In this document: positions 24,362-36,896 of the stretch, piece by piece | Position numbering within the stretch: the stretch's first letter is position 1 | How the letters are laid out: every line of letters begins with the position of its first letter | From: Aquatica leii | Lineage: Eukaryota; Arthropoda; Insecta; Coleoptera; Lampyridae | Direction of reading: 5' to 3' | Assembly (NCBI GenBank): GCA_035610365.1 | Contig: CM069433.1 | Location: 172,748,882 to 172,812,881 of the forward strand | Length of the DNA: 64,000 bases | Notes under the pieces: model-generated | Database searches by the model: none | The model's input: only the letters and a program-made list of their open reading frames with translations | Told to the model about the DNA's origin: nothing | Translations under genes and position numbers: made by a program

Positions 24362-24595
24362 TTAAATGAAGTTCAGGATGTCACTTACACGGTACGGCAT
24401 CAAGTACACTTGACTTTTTAAGTGGATGTTGGTGAGTATTTGCACTTTCGGATTCGAAATTGTTTGACGAAGATTGTATTCGTTTGATGTAGCATCATTT
24501 TGAAATAGATTATATTCTTCGTCAGAAAAGGGTTTTGCCAATAGCATTTCTAAATGTTTTTGACCAGTTTCATATGACTTATTTATAAGGCACAC
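24362..24595 (-). other. unassigned 77-aa ORF
   Basis: The frame (LAKPFSDEEYNLFQNDAT...) has no motif I can name. It may belong to the piggyBac relic just downstream on the same strand, but no alignment supports that. Confidence 0.2.
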
Positions 24596-24599
24596 TGTA

Positions 24600-27430
24600 A
24601 GTTGCTACTAAAATCAAATTACATAAATGCGCTTGTTGCAGATTTGCGTTTATGTTGACGCATCAAATTAGAAAAACCTGAATCAATTATACGGCAGGTA
24701 GTCACAGGCCGGTGAGACCAATGTCTCAACACGACAAAAAATTTTTAATGTATGGTGGCACTCGACATGGTAATATTGTATGCGGTATATTTGCAGTTCT
24801 ATAAACAATTTTTTGTTTTATGAAAATTATTTTATTATAAATTTTGAACAACAATACTTGTTTTAATTGTTTTTAAATAATGCAAAAAATACAATTACTA
24901 ACAAATAATAGTATTAAAATATTAAAATTTGTTTTTAATTATTAATATATACATAATATTTTTGTTTGCACTGTAAACCCATTTGAATTTATTAATTTTT
25001 TAACTACTGTTTTATTTTTGTTATTGTGTTAATCATTCCTTTTATAGCATTACAGTTTCTCTTTTATTAAACAAAAACGCCTGTCTATGGTTATACCTTT
25101 TACTTATTTTTTTATTTGGTTTTTTGTATGTATGTATGTTGTACAGTACTTAAATAAAAGCAATTACTACAAGTTACGCTAAAATATTAAGAAATTCCAA
25201 CAATCTGTTGATAAAAATCAGACTATATTACCTGTTATTATCATATTAAATTATATATTATAATGCAAAACAGAATGATGATTAATTTTATATAAGCTAC
25301 TTTATATAAAGAAAGTCGTAATAGTTCGACCGTATTTCCTAAAAGTAAGACAAAAACGATTACAAAGCACAATTGTTAGGTACTCAAAACTTAAACAATT
25401 ACATAATACAAACGTAACGTTTAGTACATTTATGACATATACAGCATTTTCTCTTCTAATAATAAAAGTTACAATGTACAATAAAAAGCAATTAATCCGT
25501 CTAGAAACTTAGGGCACGCATTTATTTATATATTCAAGTGTAATTTTTTATGATTCTTACAGTGAAATAGTCGAATATATGATGGTGAAGTGAAAGTATT
25601 TCTTAGCATACACAAAATATCGCACGAATATTACATATCTGTGTATAAAAAGAATGTAACAACTTCCTAGTCTTATGTACAACAGTTGATTGATGCTAAG
25701 CCACGTACATACATGCGGTTAGTCACAACAACGCATACTTTTTTCTCTTTTTTAGGTTAATGCAAAAACATTTTCTTAATGGTACCACTTCATCATAAAG
25801 ACATTAATACGTACATAGAGGATTTTATTAAAATATTCGTTTTTAAAAATTATTTTTACTGTTCCTTTATCTAATTAAGGCCAATTACTGTTTATATGAA
25901 ACCTGTTAATCACTTTTATTTTGATATAAAAAGATTTTATTAGTCTAATTATCTGATAGCGTATAATAAAATTTGTACGATCTTTTATGTAACCGACGTT
26001 ATGAGAAAGTAATGTAACCCAATTTTATAATGAAAGAAAGATTTTGTATTGTTAGCAGTTTCCTACAATTTAAACTGTTATTTTAAGTATCAAATAGCAA
26101 GTTACGTTTTGTATTACGTAATGTGCAACAATGTATGTCAGAAGTAAACAAACTTAAACGCTTGTAAATATTTACTTGTAAGTATTTGAAATTTTGCTTA
26201 CATGGTTTTACGTGAGCAAACGTTTGCACTTAAAGTTTGTATTTTTTTGTAATATATAAACATATAAAAAGGTTAAACACATAGATACTTGTAGTATGCC
26301 GTTTTTTTTAATACTAGACTCAAATACACTTAATTTTATTATTTTGAATTTTTTGGTTAGAGACTTCTAATCAGCATATAAATTAAATATTAAAATTTTT
26401 ACATAACCGACTCATTTTGTTTTTATTGTTTTAGGTAGGTATCTTCTACCACCGCAATGATGCAAAACTAAACTAAAAGTATATTAGTTTTAAACAATAG
26501 GTATGTTTATTTTATAACTTCAATTCTTTAGCTTCAAAATTATCTGTTTGAAATATAGAACAAATTTGAAAATTATTGTAACAGACATGTAACTGAAACG
26601 TGCACCACTGAAACGAATTACTTCAGAAACGGGAACCTTTAAAATGGAATGAGCGGCTCCTCTTACAAAGATCACTGAGTAAAGGTAAAATGAATAATAC
26701 ATGAGTTACCTGAGATAGATAAATGTATCTATTTTATGTTTTGCTTAGCATATCCTGCTTATTCATATCCTATTCTATTGCAGCTTAGAAAATAACTATT
26801 TTTTTTAGTTAGATAGCATTTTCAGTCGTTACAAAAGTACTATTTATAAAACTCCGTCTATTTTCAACAAAAATTGTAATTTACTTAAAATATGAAAAAT
26901 TTACGTAATAATTTAAACATAACACACTTTATTTTAAAAATGACTTGTCTATAAAAAAAATGTTTAAAATTTAAAAATTATTAAAAACAATTACACAATT
27001 TAAAAGCAAAGCAAAAATAACATTAATTTTTATAAACATTATTTAGGTATACAAAATTAGCAAAATTATCAACATTAATATCTTAAACGAGTTTATTTCA
27101 AATTTATCTAAATACATATTTATATTATTTTTTAACATATACGCATGAAATTAAGCAAATTATTTGTATTTTAATTAAAACTAATATTTCTTTTTGTTTT
27201 GCTGTTACTGTAGTGATTATTAAAATATATGACCAAAACATAATTTGTATTAAGTTATTTTAGAAGTGCATTTACTACAATTAAAGTATAGTTATGTTAG
27301 AGATTTAACTTGCCACAAAATTGTTTACAAAAAGTGGGCAATATTTATTTTCTTTGTATATTTTGCCAAATATTGAGGTAAATGTTTATTTTACAAAAAA
27401 GTTGTTAATTATTGATTTATGTATTTACAT
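24600..27430. other. no gene seen (2.8 kb of AT-rich sequence)
   Basis: Very AT-rich and low in complexity. The only longer frame (26520-26702, -) has no recognisable motif. I saw no terminal repeats or RNA genes here. Confidence 0.5.
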
Positions 27431-27437
27431 ATAACCA

Positions 27438-28518
27438 TCCCAGATAGCATGTAAATTTGCAGCAAGTTTGATTTCAGCTTGCTTTTTTTTTGCCAAGTTT
27501 ACGAATCTTGCTGCAAGTTTGCAGCAATGTTGGTAATATTGGCAACTTTGACGACACACGCTTGAGAAATTTGAGTAGCTTGCTGCAAACTTGCTGCAAG
27601 TTTGCAGAAAACTTTCTTTTTCAAATTTACAGTACGCAGGCGTAAACGCATAAATACCGGCGCATGTCTCGCCATTTTTATGTTAATAAAAGTCATGTCT
27701 GTCATTTACATGTTGTTTGTATTCTAACACATTATTATTTAGTTCTGTGTTTACTCATCGTAGACTTTTTAGGTGAGTATTATTGCATTTTAGTGCACTT
27801 ATTGGATTGCATCTTAGGTTTATATACTTATTCGATTAAAAATTTTAAATAATTTTGCAAACACTAGTAACCAAGTTTGAGATGTATGCTCGTGTATTGT
27901 GTATAATATGATTTTAAATTATTAAAGTTTTGCATGCGTTTAGCTTATTTAACATTACCATCAAATGAGCAATTAAAGTTATTCCTAATTTTATGTTTCA
28001 GGTCAACAAACCTAGCGATGAATAGAACAGGTGGAAATGGAACAGAATTAAAACAAATAGATAATACCTAATGAAGTTGTAACTAGTTTGTAGAAACAAG
28101 TCTTTATTTAATTACAATATCAGTAAGAAAAATAATTTTTTGTTTTTCTTTGTACCTTGCTTCAACGTACAGCGATATTACTGAAAGTTTGACAAATTTC
28201 CATGACAAGTAACTTTAATATGTCTGTAAGTAAGTAAGTCTTGCGATTACATGTCTCAATAGCATTTTTACAAATTTTAAACTTTGCGATGACAGGGGAC
28301 CGTAACATTTCTACAAATTCAAATCTTGCCATGGCAAGACTTAACAATATTGCTGCAAGTTTGTCGAAACCTGCAGCAAACTTGCTGCAAGTTTGTCGAA
28401 ACTTGCAGCAAACTTGCTGCAAGTCTCCAAACTTGTCACGACAATATTGCTGCAAGTTTTAAAGTTGTCATGACAAGTTTGCTGCAATCTTGATACAAGC
28501 TTACATTGCTGTTTGGGA
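27438..28518. mobile_element. 1.08-kb non-autonomous TIR element with GCAAGTTTGCTGCAAGTTT repeats
   Basis: TCCCAGATAGCATGTAA at 27438 is mirrored by TTACATTGCTGTTTGGGA ending at 28518, giving imperfect terminal inverted repeats. Next to each end are clusters of TTGCTGCAAGTTTG and its complement (27457-27610 and 28350-28500). They could form large palindromes. AT or TA lies at both borders. The interior has no meaningful ORF. The minus-strand frame 28162-28455 is produced by the repeats. The right end directly abuts the Penelope-like RT. Confidence 0.7.
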
Positions 28519-28990
28519 TAAGATCTATAATCAAAAATTCGGCACAGCTATAGGCAATTCTGCACCACCCATCTTAGGAAACTTGTTCATGAACGATCTA
28601 CTTAAGTTTGTCTTAAAAAACCTTAATTGCCAACCAACATTCTTACAATGTTATGTTAATGATATTATAGCATGTATTCCTGATAGTGAAATTGGCTATA
28701 CTCTTTCAATAACTATAACGCCTACCTCAAATTTACGTTTGAATTAGAAAAAGATGGTTGTTTACTATTTTTAGATTTTAAATTATCAAGGATCCCAACA
28801 CATTCACGGAATTATACACCAAACCAATGGCGTCTAATAGAACCATTAATTACTTATCAAAACATTCTCACAACCAGAAAATCAATATTATTAAATCAAT
28901 AAAAAAGAAAATAATTAAACTTAGTAGTCCACAATTTCACAATAAAAACCTTAAAATTCTAAAAAAGATACTCCCCAAAAACAACTACGC
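28519..28990 (+). pseudogene. Penelope-like reverse transcriptase, C-terminal half
   Basis: KIYNQKFGTAIGNSAPPIL followed by FLQCYVNDIIACIPDSEI is the Penelope RT signature (F-x-QK-x-G-x-AMG-x-x-xSP-x-L, then YVDD). The first catalytic aspartate is replaced by asparagine (YVND). After a frameshift, sequence such as YTKPMASNRTINYLSKHSHN and IKSIKKKIIKLSS matches the thumb region of the family. The copy cannot be active as read. Confidence 0.8.
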
Positions 28991-29490
28991 TAACGTAACG
29001 TAATTAACACTGTTCCACCACCACCAAACGCCTCTAATTCAAACTTAACTTACGCTTTTAACGCTTTCATCATCAAAGTACCAGGTGTAACTAATAAAAT
29101 CATTCCAATATTAAAAACAACCAACATGCAATTAGCTACTTATAACGGAAATAACATCTACAACATGCTTGACCAACATAGTGTTGTCTATAAGATCGAC
29201 TGTTTAAACTGCAGTAAATGTTATGTAGGACAAACAAAACAAAAAACAGTTAACCGATTAAAAAACCACAAATATGATTGTGAAAAGAAAAAACTGAATC
29301 AGCGTTAGCACTACACCATGTTGAAACGAGACAAAATTTTGATTTTAATAACCCTTCAATTTTAAATGTTGAATCAAATTACAGAAAAAGATTAATAGCA
29401 GAAATAACCTAACAAAATATAGTAATAATGCAAATTTTGACATGATACTCAAAAACTAATTATTATTATAACAATCTTATCACCAAAATA
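28991..29490 (+). pseudogene. Penelope-like GIY-YIG endonuclease domain
   Basis: The frame at 29126-29308 contains VVYKIDCLNCSKCYVGQTKQ and VNRLKNHKYDCE. VYKIDC is the GIY equivalent, CYVGQT the YIG equivalent, and R-x-x-x-H follows as in Penelope endonucleases. The CX2C pair before YVGQ is the Penelope-specific zinc-binding pattern. After a stop, HHVETRHNFDFNNPSILNVE and YRKRLIAEIT continue the domain to its end near 29410. Confidence 0.8.
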
Positions 29491-30600
29491 AAATAATTTA
29501 AGGTTTCTGCAGCTATCTCCGTAGTATTTTATCAATCAACCTTGAATTTGAAAAATTTACAGTATGTACAAGTCCACGTTTGTTACTGTTGTGTTGTATT
29601 TATTCTTGTGTTTAATTAATTTATTTTCAATGTTAATTTATTTGTATGGTTGTCTTCATCGTGCAGTCCGAGACACACCACTTTTCTAAGTCTATAAATG
29701 TAAGTGTAATTTATTGTAGTATTAATTACTGATAACAACTGTTAATTTTACCTGCCATGTAATAACTATATTTTTAATGAAACAGAGGCCTGAAAAAGTT
29801 GCCTTATATAGACACTTAAAGTGTTTTGATGCCTCTCCTCATAGAAGAACTGTAAAGAAATTCTGTTGTAACCGGTCCTGGCGTTATGAGGTGATTGTTT
29901 CCACAACACCCATGGTAGCTAAGTGGAGAAATGACTAGTCGCAACACAATTAAGATGTATAATAAAATAATTATTCGTCTTTACATTTAATAGCACAAAA
30001 TAAATAAAATCACTAGAATTCAAAATAAAATAGATAACGTAATCAACAAAATAACAATTCCTGAAATAAAACCGAAATTTATTCGAGTCGGCTCTGTATA
30101 TTTCCTTCGTCGAATCCGCCGGCAGCGCCCTCTATTGGCTTATGTACGACTCGGTCTCAACGTTGTTTCAAAAAAACACAAATTAAAAATTTGTTTTTTT
30201 TACCCGTGTTTTTTCGGTAATTAATTAACGCAAATTACCTTGCCAACGGTGCCTTTTCTTGCGTTTATATGGATAACTGGAACCGGTAGATTTGACAGGT
30301 AAGTTTCTAAAAAATCTCGTCGAATTGTTCGAACGTTGACTTCAGGTGCTTTTTAAATGCAATTTAAAAATTTCCTGTACGTAAGAAAATACGGTAACTG
30401 GACTTACAGATTGATGCGGCTGATTATTAAGAATCAAATTTAATTAAATTCACGTCGATTGAACGAAAATTAGAATTAGGGCGACGTTTTTCTATAATTT
30501 TTCAAAGTCGCAACTGGACATTGATCAGCAAATAATTTTAGTTGTTATTATAAAATACATATAGTTAAGATGAGTATAAGTAATTAATTGTTAAAAATAA
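29491..30600. other. no gene; Penelope 3' flank and GC-richer patch
   Basis: No coding region is seen. 29785-29830 holds CCTGAAAAAG...AAGTGTTTTGATGCC, faintly like Penelope 3' sequences but without a hammerhead core. 30085-30160 is GC-richer and contains a CTCF-like motif. Confidence 0.4.
30121..30140 (-). promoter_or_regulatory. CTCF-like binding motif
   Basis: On the minus strand CCAATAGAGGGCGCTGCC matches the animal CTCF consensus CCASYAGRKGGCRS at all but one core position (A for S). No chromatin evidence is available from sequence. Confidence 0.35.
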
Positions 30601-30606
30601 TCAAAC

Positions 30607-32052
30607 ATGGGTAGAGGTTTTGGGTAAAGAGATTCCAGTGTAGAAACAAGGATTGCAATTACTCGAATGGCTGCTAATGGAATTCCTCAACGTGAAATTG
30701 CTTTACAGAATGGATTATCGGTGAGATTTTTAGTATTTGCTTATAATATTCAACATCTTTAAAAATATTTTACGTAATCTTAAATGGAAAGTTTTCTTAG
30801 TTTCATTTTATTCCATTAACTAAAATTAGAATATAATATTAATTAAAAATATGCACACGTTGATGTATTATTACAATCCAAAATCGACATCAATGTTTTC
30901 AAATATTTGTCGTGTTTGAGTTCCTTTCTTAAAAATTATGTTGGTAATAAACAATCAGGGTTCAGATTAAATTTTAAAAAAATATTTTAAGTAGAAAAGA
31001 AACACACTTTGAACTTCATTAAAGGTATTTTTGTTAAAAAAATAACTTATTTATTTTAAGAAAACGTAACTTATTAAAATAATTGAATCATTTGGTTAAA
31101 CTAAATTATTTAACTAAATACATATACAGGTGCGCCAAGTTCGTCGGTGGCTTCGAAGGTTTGATGAAGAAGGAGAAGTTTCTCTTATAACGAAACCAAA
31201 AGGAATAAGTAGAGCAACTACCATAGAGGAAGATGTAAATATTCTTAGGTGTGATCAAAATTCTCCTTTTACAACTGCTCCGCGAATTCGAGTTCATTTA
31301 AACTGCAGCACTTCAACGATACAACGCAGATTAAACGACGCGAGATTATTTGCAAGTAAGCCCGCAGGCAACCTGAATTAGCAGATAAAAATGCTCAAGC
31401 AAGAATTAGATTCTGTCAAAATAATTTGTATAGAGACTGGAGTACGGTGATTTTCACAGACGAAAAGGTATTTTCATCGATACAAGAGTCGTCTATGACA
31501 CTTTAGCGACCACGAAATACAAGATTTAGTACCGAACATGTTCGTAAAAATCGACAAAGTGAAAGAATTTCTGGTGGATATTGGGGGTGGATTTCAAAAA
31601 CTGGGCCGGGTGAATTGGTTCTAGTTTCTCCACCACGATTTCCGTCTCAAAGTTAGGGTCGAGTGCTAGACGAAATTTTGGTGCCAAGTGTGCGAACACT
31701 TTATCCAGAAGAAGAATTGGAAGAAATTGTTATTGTCCAAGACAGTTCGCCAATTCATATAAGCAGAATCGTAAATGAGTGGTTTGAGAACAGAAACGAC
31801 GTAATTTCTTTAGAATGGCCAGCAAAATCTCCCGATTTAAACCCCATCGAGAACATGTGGGCAGCTATGAGCAAAAGTTGTACCAATAATCGCTTTGACA
31901 TTCCGGCCAGAAACTTAAATAATATAGTGCAAACTGCAAATGAAGTTTGGGAACGTTTCCGAGGATCGAACTTCTGCGAAAAATTAATTAAGTCGATGCC
32001 GAACAGGTTAACAGAATGTTTGAAAAATAACGGTTTATATACAAAATATTAA
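30607..32052 (+). pseudogene. Tc1/mariner-type transposase with an intron
   Basis: Exon 1 (30607-30720) encodes a helix-turn-helix start (SVETRIAITRMAANGIPQRE, then IALQNGLS) with one in-frame stop early on. GTGAGA at 30721 and TATACAG at 31123-31129 bound a likely 409-bp intron. Joining them in phase 0 continues the DNA-binding domain as VRQVRRWLRRFDEEGEVSL. A 1-nt deletion near 31365 shifts the frame. The catalytic domain follows: FTDEKVFSS (first D), IVIVQDSSPIH (second D) and WPAKSPDLNPIENMW (E). I count 35 residues between the second D and the E. Two further in-frame stops lie near 31504 and 31654. The C-terminus is complete (NGLYTKY). No terminal inverted repeats were identified. Confidence 0.85.
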
Positions 32053-32587
32053 TTAGTTTGAGTATTTTATTTTTAATATAAACGTATTTTTATAATGTAT
32101 ATAATATATTTAAACAAATGTGGTTTGGTTGAAACAATGATTTAAATTAGTCGATATTACTACAAATATGATAAAGTAATCTTTATTTTACGAAAAATGT
32201 AAATGATATTAATTTTAGAATCTGAAGGTCGTTTTGCACAAAAGAACAGTACTATAAGGTTTTTTATTTAATTGACTATTTGAAGTATTTTCACAGTATT
32301 TATACGGAAGTATTTTGCTATTGAATACATTAGCACAGCCAAAAAAATTTTTTAATAATGAGACCAGTATTGAAATGATGATATTAATTATGCATTGTTA
32401 TTCCGAATGGGCAATTAATATAACATTAGTGGAGGCAATACTTTATATAAATGTTTGATATAAGAAATAAAAGGTTTAGAATTATTAGCTTGTATAAGAT
32501 ATCAATTCTCTAAAAATGCATGTTAAGTATTAGATACATTTAAAATTTGAAATAAATGCCAATTATTTACAGATCACTAAGCTTAAA
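32053..32587. other. no gene seen
   Basis: AT-rich spacer between the Tc1/mariner transposase and the LINE. It may include the 3' part of the former and the 5' UTR of the latter. Confidence 0.4.
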
Positions 32588-32612
32588 TTAATTAAAAGGA
32601 AGTTGATTAGAG

Positions 32613-33954
32613 ATGAATAAGGACACTGTGTGGATTGTTTGTTGCCTGAATATGGCGGACAGCAAAAGTAAAAGTGACATAGATGAACCTCCAGATTTAA
32701 GTTTCAATTGTTGCAAAAATAAAAAACTTAACCAAATATGTGTATGTGTAAAATGCGGGGAAATGTACCACAACAGTTGTGTAGAAGAAAAAAAGTGCGT
32801 GAAGTTAGATAAAACAAGAATAATTCGCTGTGAAAGAAACATAATCTATAAAAAAAGACAAATAAACAAACTTAACACTGTAGAAATGGAAAACTACTTG
32901 TTAAATGAATTAAACCAACAATTGCAGGACAAAAACAAATATATCAATAAAGAAAAAAAATGACTTGGAAAGGAAATTAAAAACATACGAAACAAGAAAG
33001 TTACATAACCAAGGAAATGAAAACATCGAAGAAACACTGAAAGCCGAAAATATCCTATTGAAGAAACTAATACAGGAAATGGAAGATAAAAATCAACTCT
33101 TAAAAGAGAAGATATCGTACATGGAAAGTGTAAACACAAAGAGCGAAGTAAAATTGTCGTATTCAAAAATTGTTAGTAACTCGAAAATAATAGAAGACCA
33201 CCACAAAGGTAAAAACACTGCAAACATCATTTTAAAACCAAAAGGTAAACAGACTTCTACTGAAACTAAAAATGATCTTTATAACAAAATCAAACCAGAA
33301 AAATTAAAAATAGGCATAATCCAGATAAAAGAAAAGCAAGAAGGAAGTATAGTAATACAGTGTGAGAATGAAAACCAAATTCAATCATTGAAGAAACATA
33401 TCAACTTAGAACTAAATGAAAAATATACTATTAAGGAAGATTTATTGAAAAACCCAAGGGTCAAAGTAGTTTCAATTAACACGAACTATGAACAAGATGT
33501 ATTAGAACACATATTGAAATCCCAGAACAATATTCCTGATGAAGATTTTTTTAAAGTTACTTACATAAAATATATAAGAACAAAAAGTACATATACAGCA
33601 TTTATAGAAATGTCACCAAAAATATTTAATAAAATTATGAATCACGGAAAAGTATACGTAGGATGGCAACGATGCCCAGTTTATGAAGATCTTAATGTTA
33701 CACGATGCAGTAACTGCAATGGCTACAAACACAGCGGTAAGTACTGTAAAAACAATCAATCCTGTGCATACTGCGCTGGAGCTCATAGTGAACAGAATTG
33801 TGATAAAAAACAAATGAATTGCACAAACTGTACCCAAGCCAATATAAAATACAAATTAAACCACAACACAAATCACACATCATACAATATAGATTGCCCA
33901 ACGCTTAAATATTACATAAACTTAGCAGCAACTAGAATCAATTATAATTATTAG
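32613..33954 (+). pseudogene. LINE ORF1 (PHD-like finger, coiled coil, CCHC), one frameshift
   Basis: The first frame (32613-32963) has a cysteine-rich region with CVKCGEMYHNSCVE, typical of the PHD-like finger at the start of many insect LINE ORF1 proteins. A better start may be the inner ATG at 32652. A 1-nt slip in the A8 run at 32952-32959 moves the protein into the frame 32965-33954. That frame continues with a lysine/glutamate-rich coiled coil (about residues 1-50), then a central RRM-like region, then CSNCNGYKHSGKYC and CAYCAGAHSEQNC zinc knuckles with a further CTNC near the end. The product would coat LINE RNA. The ORF ends with TAG 4 nt before ORF2. Confidence 0.85.
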
Positions 33955-33958
33955 CATA

Positions 33959-36896
33959 ATGGATCAGTATATTAGAGATTTTGAAAATAACGATATTACA
34001 ACCGAAATAGTTCATAACATAGAACAATGTAAACTTAAGCTAGGGTCTGAAAAATCAAATTTTAACGTACTTCATCAGAACATCAGAAGTTTAACAAAAA
34101 ATTATGATGAAATGGCTATTTTTACAAGTCAGTTTGATGGTTTTTTTGACATAATGATATTCTCAGAAACTTGGTCTTTACCCGATCCAACTTATTTTAA
34201 CTTAAACGGATATAACATAATATACAACGAAGGAGATTTGAATCAGAATGATGGAGTTGTAACATACATTAAAAATCACTACAATTATGTCACTTCAGTA
34301 CGACCATTAGGTAGAATCAAGGCCATTGAAATAAAACTAAAACATCTAAATAAAACATTTATCATCACTGCACTTTATAGATCACCATCAACTTGTCCAT
34401 ATATCTTTAATAAAGATCTAGAAAATTACATTAAAAATATACCAAAGGGTGAATACAATTTTTTCGTAGGTGACATAAACATTGACATTCTCGGAAATTA
34501 TGATTACAGTAACGAATACCTAAATATATTAAATCAAGCAGGATACATATCACTAATAAATAATCCTACAAGAATTCTAAACAACTCAAAATCATGTCTG
34601 GATCACATATTCATAAAAACGAATGATATACTAAGCACCTGTAATCCAATCGTATTTGAAAATAATTTAACGGACCATTTTACGATAATGAATACACTAA
34701 AATTCGTAGAAAAAATAAACACACCTATGAATAATAATATAAGACACATAAAGAGATTGAACCATGACAAACTAAAAAATATCTTAGAACAAGCCAACTT
34801 GGAAGAAAAACTTCCGCAAAAAGACACCGAAAAAGCAGCTACATACCTTATAGATGTAATTAAGAAATCAATATTAGAAGCCACAACAACCATAATAATA
34901 AACAATAAAAATATAAAAAGAAAACAATGGATAACCAGCGGCCTTGTAAAGTCAATAAATATAAAACAACAACTCTATAATGATTGGAAAAAACATTGTA
35001 ATGAAGATACGAAGACGAAGTACACTAAATATAGAAATAGACTAAATTCATTAACAAGAACTGCAAAAAATAAATTTTTTAGAGATATGTTGAATGACAA
35101 GAATGATAGTAGAAGTATTTGGAACACAGTAAAGGCACTCACTCCAACAAAATCTAAAAAATGTGAGATAAAAGAAATATGTAACAATTTAGGCATCACA
35201 GTAACCACAGAAAAAGAAATTGCAGATGCATTCAATAAACATTATATTAGCGTTGGTAAAACTAAGATACAGAAGCCCCAGACACTCAACAAAAACACTA
35301 TAAAGATAAACCAAAATACGTTCTTTATTGTACCAACAGATGAAAATGAAGTTCAGAGCATTATTAAAGGACTAAAAGTAAACAAAGCACCTGGAATTGA
35401 TAACATAACCAATGAAATTTTGATAGAACATAGGAAAATCTTAGCTAATCCGATTGCCATAGTAATGAATAAAATATTTGAAACTGCTGTTTGCCCAAAA
35501 GTATTCAAAATGGCAGTTATCAAGCCAATATATAAAAACGGAAACAAAGAGGTTACAGAAAACTACAGACCTATTTCACTAATTTCAAGCGTAGCAATAA
35601 TCTTTGAAAAGTTACTAAAAAACCGTATGTTAAGTTTTCTTAATAAATATAAAATTATATCACCATATCAATATGGCTTTCAAGAAGGGAAATCTACACA
35701 AAATGCAATAATACAACTTCTAACGGAAATCCAAAGCAACCTTGACTCCGATTTTAAAACATTGTGTGTATTTATTGACTTGGCTAAAGCGTTTGACACA
35801 GTTAATCATCAAGAACTATTAATTAACCTTAATAATGTTGGAATAAGAGGAAAAATTAATCAATTATTTGAAAGTTATTTAAGTGACAGACCGCAGTATG
35901 TAAAAGTAGGGAGTACTTCAAGTGAAGAGGGTATAGTAGAATGTGGAGTACCACAAGGTACGGTCTTAGGTCCCATACTCTTTTTAATATATGTATGTAA
36001 ATGAGCTCTTTTGTCTAAAATCGACAGGAAAAATCATATCGTTTGCTGATGACACAGCTATATTATACAAAGACAATACCTGGAGTAATCTCAAACAAAA
36101 AGCAGAGAATGACCTATTGGAAATCAAAAATTGGTTTGATAGCAAACTATTAACAATTAACTTTAATAAAACCAAATATATTCCATTTACATGTCATAAT
36201 TACAATACACCAACATTTAAAGAACTAGAAATCAGGGTGTCAGCTATAGATAAAGTACAAATAGAACCATGTACAAATTTAAAGTATTTAGGAATTCAAA
36301 TAGATGCCCACTTGAAATGGAATTTGTATATGAATATCCTTATTAAAAAGCTTAGAGGAATCCTAGTCAAATTCAAAACTTTAAAACCAAACTTAAGTCA
36401 ATCAAATCTAAAGAATGTGTACTATGGATTAGTATATCCTCATCTTCAATACGGAATCTTAGCATGGGGGACAGTAGCCAGTACGCATCTCAGAAAGTTG
36501 GAAGTAATTCAAAAGCGTTTTCTCAAAATTCTTTTTAACAAAGTATATAGATATCCTACTGAGATGTTGTATTATGAAACAAAAATGCTTGCTATTAGAG
36601 AAATATATGTTTACAAATTACTCATATACCAATTTAAGAACAAAAAAACAACAAAAATTATAAGTCACAATCACGATACTAGAATTAAAGCAAACGAAAA
36701 CCTTATAATAACAAACGCAAATAAGAAAATGGGCCAAACGTCAATTCAATTCCTAGGACCCCGCATCTTTAATCAGATACCGATGCAGCTAAGAAATAGT
36801 ATACCAATGAAAAAATATATAAACAATATTAAAACGTGGATGTTGCAAGAAAAAATTGGAATTCTGAAATCTTTTATCTCGAAGTATTTGAAGTAG
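33959..36896 (+). pseudogene. LINE ORF2: AP endonuclease and reverse transcriptase, one frameshift
   Basis: The first 681 codons (33959-36004) carry the endonuclease motifs LHQNIRSL, IFSETW, FVGDINIDIL, SCLDHIFI and NLTDHF. The RT motifs follow: VNKAPGIDNI, AVIKPIYKNGNKEVTENYRP, PYQYGFQEGKSTQNA, CVFIDLAKAFDTVNH and CGVPQGTVLGPILF. A small duplication around ATATATGTATGTAA (about 35990) shifts the frame. The protein resumes at 35991-36896 with YVNELFCL, the catalytic ISFADDTAILY, then LKYLGIQIDAHLKW and LVYPHLQYGILAWG of the C-terminal region. Apart from this slip no stop is visible. It nicks target DNA and reverse-transcribes the LINE RNA in family members. Confidence 0.9.

Larger units (their letters stand above)
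28519..29490 (+). mobile_element. Penelope-like element fragment (RT plus GIY-YIG)
   Basis: A Penelope-type reverse transcriptase C-terminal half is followed by a GIY-YIG endonuclease on the + strand. The N-terminal RT half is missing, and its place is taken by the 1.08-kb TIR element. Stops and frameshifts show decay. Confidence 0.8.

Noticed and set aside
28162-28462. Overlapping ORFs on both strands
   Set aside because: Both are generated by the GCAAGTTTGCTGC repeats of the TIR element.
27438-28518. Possible CRISPR-like repeat cluster (GCAAGTTTG)
   Set aside because: There is no regular spacer length, the repeats occur in both orientations, and the context is a eukaryotic transposon.
29785-29830. 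Hammerhead candidate after the first Penelope fragment
   Set aside because: CTGAAAAAG replaces CTGATGA, and no GAAA box with a paired stem II is present.
33613-35547. Several hydrophobic minus-strand ORFs
   Set aside because: They are antisense shadows of the AT-rich LINE ORFs, where AAA/ATA-rich codons read as F/Y/I on the other strand.
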